DNA of 64,000 nt from Aplectana chamaeleonis. Taxonomy: Eukaryota > Nematoda > Chromadorea > Rhabditida > Cosmocercidae. Position 1 is the first letter of the stretch. Every line of letters starts with the position of its first letter. The stretch covers positions 900,501 to 964,500 of the forward strand of contig JAPDOI010000020.1 in NCBI GenBank assembly GCA_029168955.1, read 5' to 3'. The notes beneath the pieces were generated by a model, which saw nothing but the letters and a program-made list of their open reading frames with translations, was not told where the DNA came from and ran no database searches. Made by a program: the position numbers and the translations under genes. Shown here one piece after another: positions 62,296 through 64,000 of this stretch.

Positions 62296-63449
62296 GTTGG
62301 TTTGCAATAGGCTACCATTTTTGCTGAGTTTGGTAAATCACGGTGACGGGAATCAGGCGAATCAAATCCGCATACACATGAAGATAGAAAGTCTGAATCA
62401 GAAACTACTTTTCCAGGATTGCATAAGCAGTCCGAGGTGCTGAAAAGAGTATTGTAGAAAAAGACAACACGACATGTGTCCTACACTGATAGTGAGATGA
62501 AGCACTCCGTCTGGAGCGGCCATGAACTTCATCGTTGGTGACTCGTTTGCCGCCGACCTGGGCTGTAATTCCGTTCATCATTCGAACACGTAAAATCCGT
62601 TTCGTGCAGCTGGCTGTAGCCAGCACTTCCCGCACATTCGTGAGAAAGGCGGAACTGTCTCTGAACACTTACATGATGATCCTCGATTTTTATTAACCAA
62701 ACAGCATTGAATTGTCGACCACATCAAGCTTCATATCCTTCGCTTAAGCGTTCATAGTCCCATGATTCAGGATTGTCTAAGACATGCGAATCCTATACGT
62801 ATTTCATTCCTGTTACGCCCTTGTAGCAACTCCTACACATCGTTGAGGATGTGCAATGTCGTATACGTATTTCATTCCTGTTACGCATTCTTGTTTTGCA
62901 AAGCGGTGAAAAGCGGTATGAGCCCGTGAGCATCAGAATCCGCTGAAACTGATGGCCTCTTCTGGGAAAGATCACAGACACGCCGAAGTGTCGAGAAGGA
63001 AAGGCGAGCGCTTCTCGTTTACACGCTGTGGAAGCCATGAGGCCTACCTCCAGCCATTATCTTTGAGGTCCTGTGCGATTCGGCATTCTTTTTACTCACC
63101 TACATAGACTCATTAGTTGGTGTCTAGCTTACGAGAGAACATAGCGAGCCTTAAAGCTGGATGCTAGTTCCCACTCGGATCCCAGAAGTATTTCTGGTGT
63201 GTCAATTTGCTCTGCTCTGGTTCGCTGCTCTGAACCGATAGCGGTAAAGTGAGTGAGTATGGAAATTGTCGCTTGGCGATGGTGCCTTTCAACCGCGTAG
63301 CACACATTTGTAGTGTTGGTACCGAAATCGGACAAAGCTGGAGGTGCTATATTTTTGGTGATGACTAATCTAGAGAACCTGTTGTAAAAAAGAGGTTCAT
63401 AATTAGCTGAACTTCTCTAATGGAAGCAAGTTGCGCCGTATTTCCTGGC
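62296..63449. other. Intron or intergenic stretch
   Basis: No gene supported. A 25-bp phrase beginning TATACGTATTTCATTCCTGT is repeated at about 62792 and 62859. The minus-strand frame at 62405-62668 has no partner. Confidence 0.4.
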
Positions 63450-63571
63450 TTCCTCAAAGCATCATTTAAGGTGGCGCTATTTCTCCGAAATCTAACCTCA
63501 CGGAGTCTGGAAGTTTGAAGAAGGATCTCCTCGAAAAGGATATGGAAGAGCATATTCATGACCTCTTTTAA
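63450..63571 (+). CDS. C-terminal exon pair downstream of H6
   Basis: FLKASFK (63450-63470; the frame opens upstream with MEASCAVFPG) is followed by a 53-nt GT..AG intron (63471-63523) and then DLLEKDMEEHIHDLF-stop (63524-63571). It differs at many positions from the 53-54 kb copies, yet keeps phase, intron length, terminal peptide and stop. That is the best evidence that this short exon is real. Confidence 0.55.
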
Positions 63572-64000
63572 GTCACTTTTTTCTGTGTGATTGTTGTAGA
63601 GCTTATGTGATCTAAAAGTTGTGTTAATCGGGAAAATTAGCTCAGTGGAAAACCGAGGGACTTATAGAAAAGTGGCATCGAGTTTTCGTTGCTGTACCAT
63701 TTGTACTTACTCCTTATGTCGCTTATCTACTTTACTCTTTTTCCTTTCCAAAATTCTCATAACGAAAAGGGTGAAATCGGGCAGAAGTTGATGAACTACA
63801 TATTTTTTTTGCTGTTTATATCGGAGGGAAATTTCGGTCCTCGTTGGCTGACAATCGCCGTTTTAAAAAGCAGTTCGGAGTTGATTGCGCTGAGCCGGAT
63901 ATGCATCAGTGATTTGGGGACTCTGCGGTCCCAGCAGATCATCTCCGAGCTGCTTGCTGTAGCATAGCGATTGTCTGCGTTTGCAAACCGAAATTTCATC
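63572..64000 (+). other. 3' flank, no gene supported
   Basis: AGTCACTTTTTTCTG..TTGTTGTAGA continues the homology with 54203-54235. A 92-codon open frame at 63689-63967 has no partner. Confidence 0.4.

Noticed and set aside
63631..63690. tRNA-like GGGAAAATTAGCTCAGTGG
   Set aside because: It resembles a tRNA 5' half, but no T-arm GGTTCGA motif or matching acceptor stem follows, and the stretch aligns with a non-tRNA flank at 54.2 kb.

Overview
The window looks like a transposon-rich, gene-poor stretch of nematode nuclear DNA. This rests on introns with GT..AG ends, TTTCAG-type acceptors sitting a few bases upstream of start codons (the layout of spliced-leader trans-splicing), short introns of about 50 nt, and mariner-type HTH domains. 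The species cannot be named from the sequence. There are no bacterial operons, rRNAs, convincing tRNAs or CRISPR arrays.

Backbone. Six plus-strand exons encode the bipartite helix-turn-helix (HTH) DNA-binding region of a mariner/Mos1-type transposase without the catalytic domain: H1 (6712), H2 (12235), H3 (25451), H4 (38597), H5 (48789) and H6 (57947). By protein similarity they pair as H1/H4, H2/H5 and H3/H6, in the same order and orientation. The window therefore holds two copies of a three-gene block, A (about 1-26 kb) and B (about 36-58 kb), offset by 32-37 kb. The intergenic DNA is homologous too. Five of the six ATGs lie exactly 7 nt after an AG acceptor, and all six exons end at a phase-0 donor at the same aligned place. 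Downstream of H2, H5 and H6 are a short basic, NLS-like exon (14725, 51910, 62223) and a C-terminal exon pair (20056-20162, 53366-53487, 54081-54202, 63450-63571). I propose a multi-exon family: HTH, basic linker, conserved C-terminus. H1 and H4 share a different second exon of identical 82-nt length.

Other candidate genes. An unrecognised plus-strand family 'X' lies at 1-51, 31375-32038 and 35760-36274. An unrecognised minus-strand gene 'Y' lies at 9827-10353 with a decayed partner at 42755-42930 and 45376-45687. A tandemly amplified, formerly coding sequence occupies 46371-47620 and is single-copy in block A.

Mobile DNA. One APE-type non-LTR retrotransposon family (2A-like motif, PHD finger, endonuclease, reverse transcriptase, C-terminal Cys/His knuckle, AAG-repeat tail) has two nearly full-length, frame-broken copies (2419-5886 plus, 15841-19288 minus) and at least six 5'-truncated fragments. 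DNA transposons are non-autonomous. The commonest is a family with TTAA target duplications and AGGCA-starting terminal repeats, several members being exactly 484 bp. There are also elements with TAA/TTA, TTC or TA duplications and long hairpins. Comparing blocks A and B shows several insertions beside their empty sites.

Overall, the HTH genes are the only sequences here with clear signs of being maintained as host-like genes. Their domain comes from a DNA transposase, and they sit among small inverted-repeat elements. A role in binding transposon ends or in other transcription control is possible but is inference.
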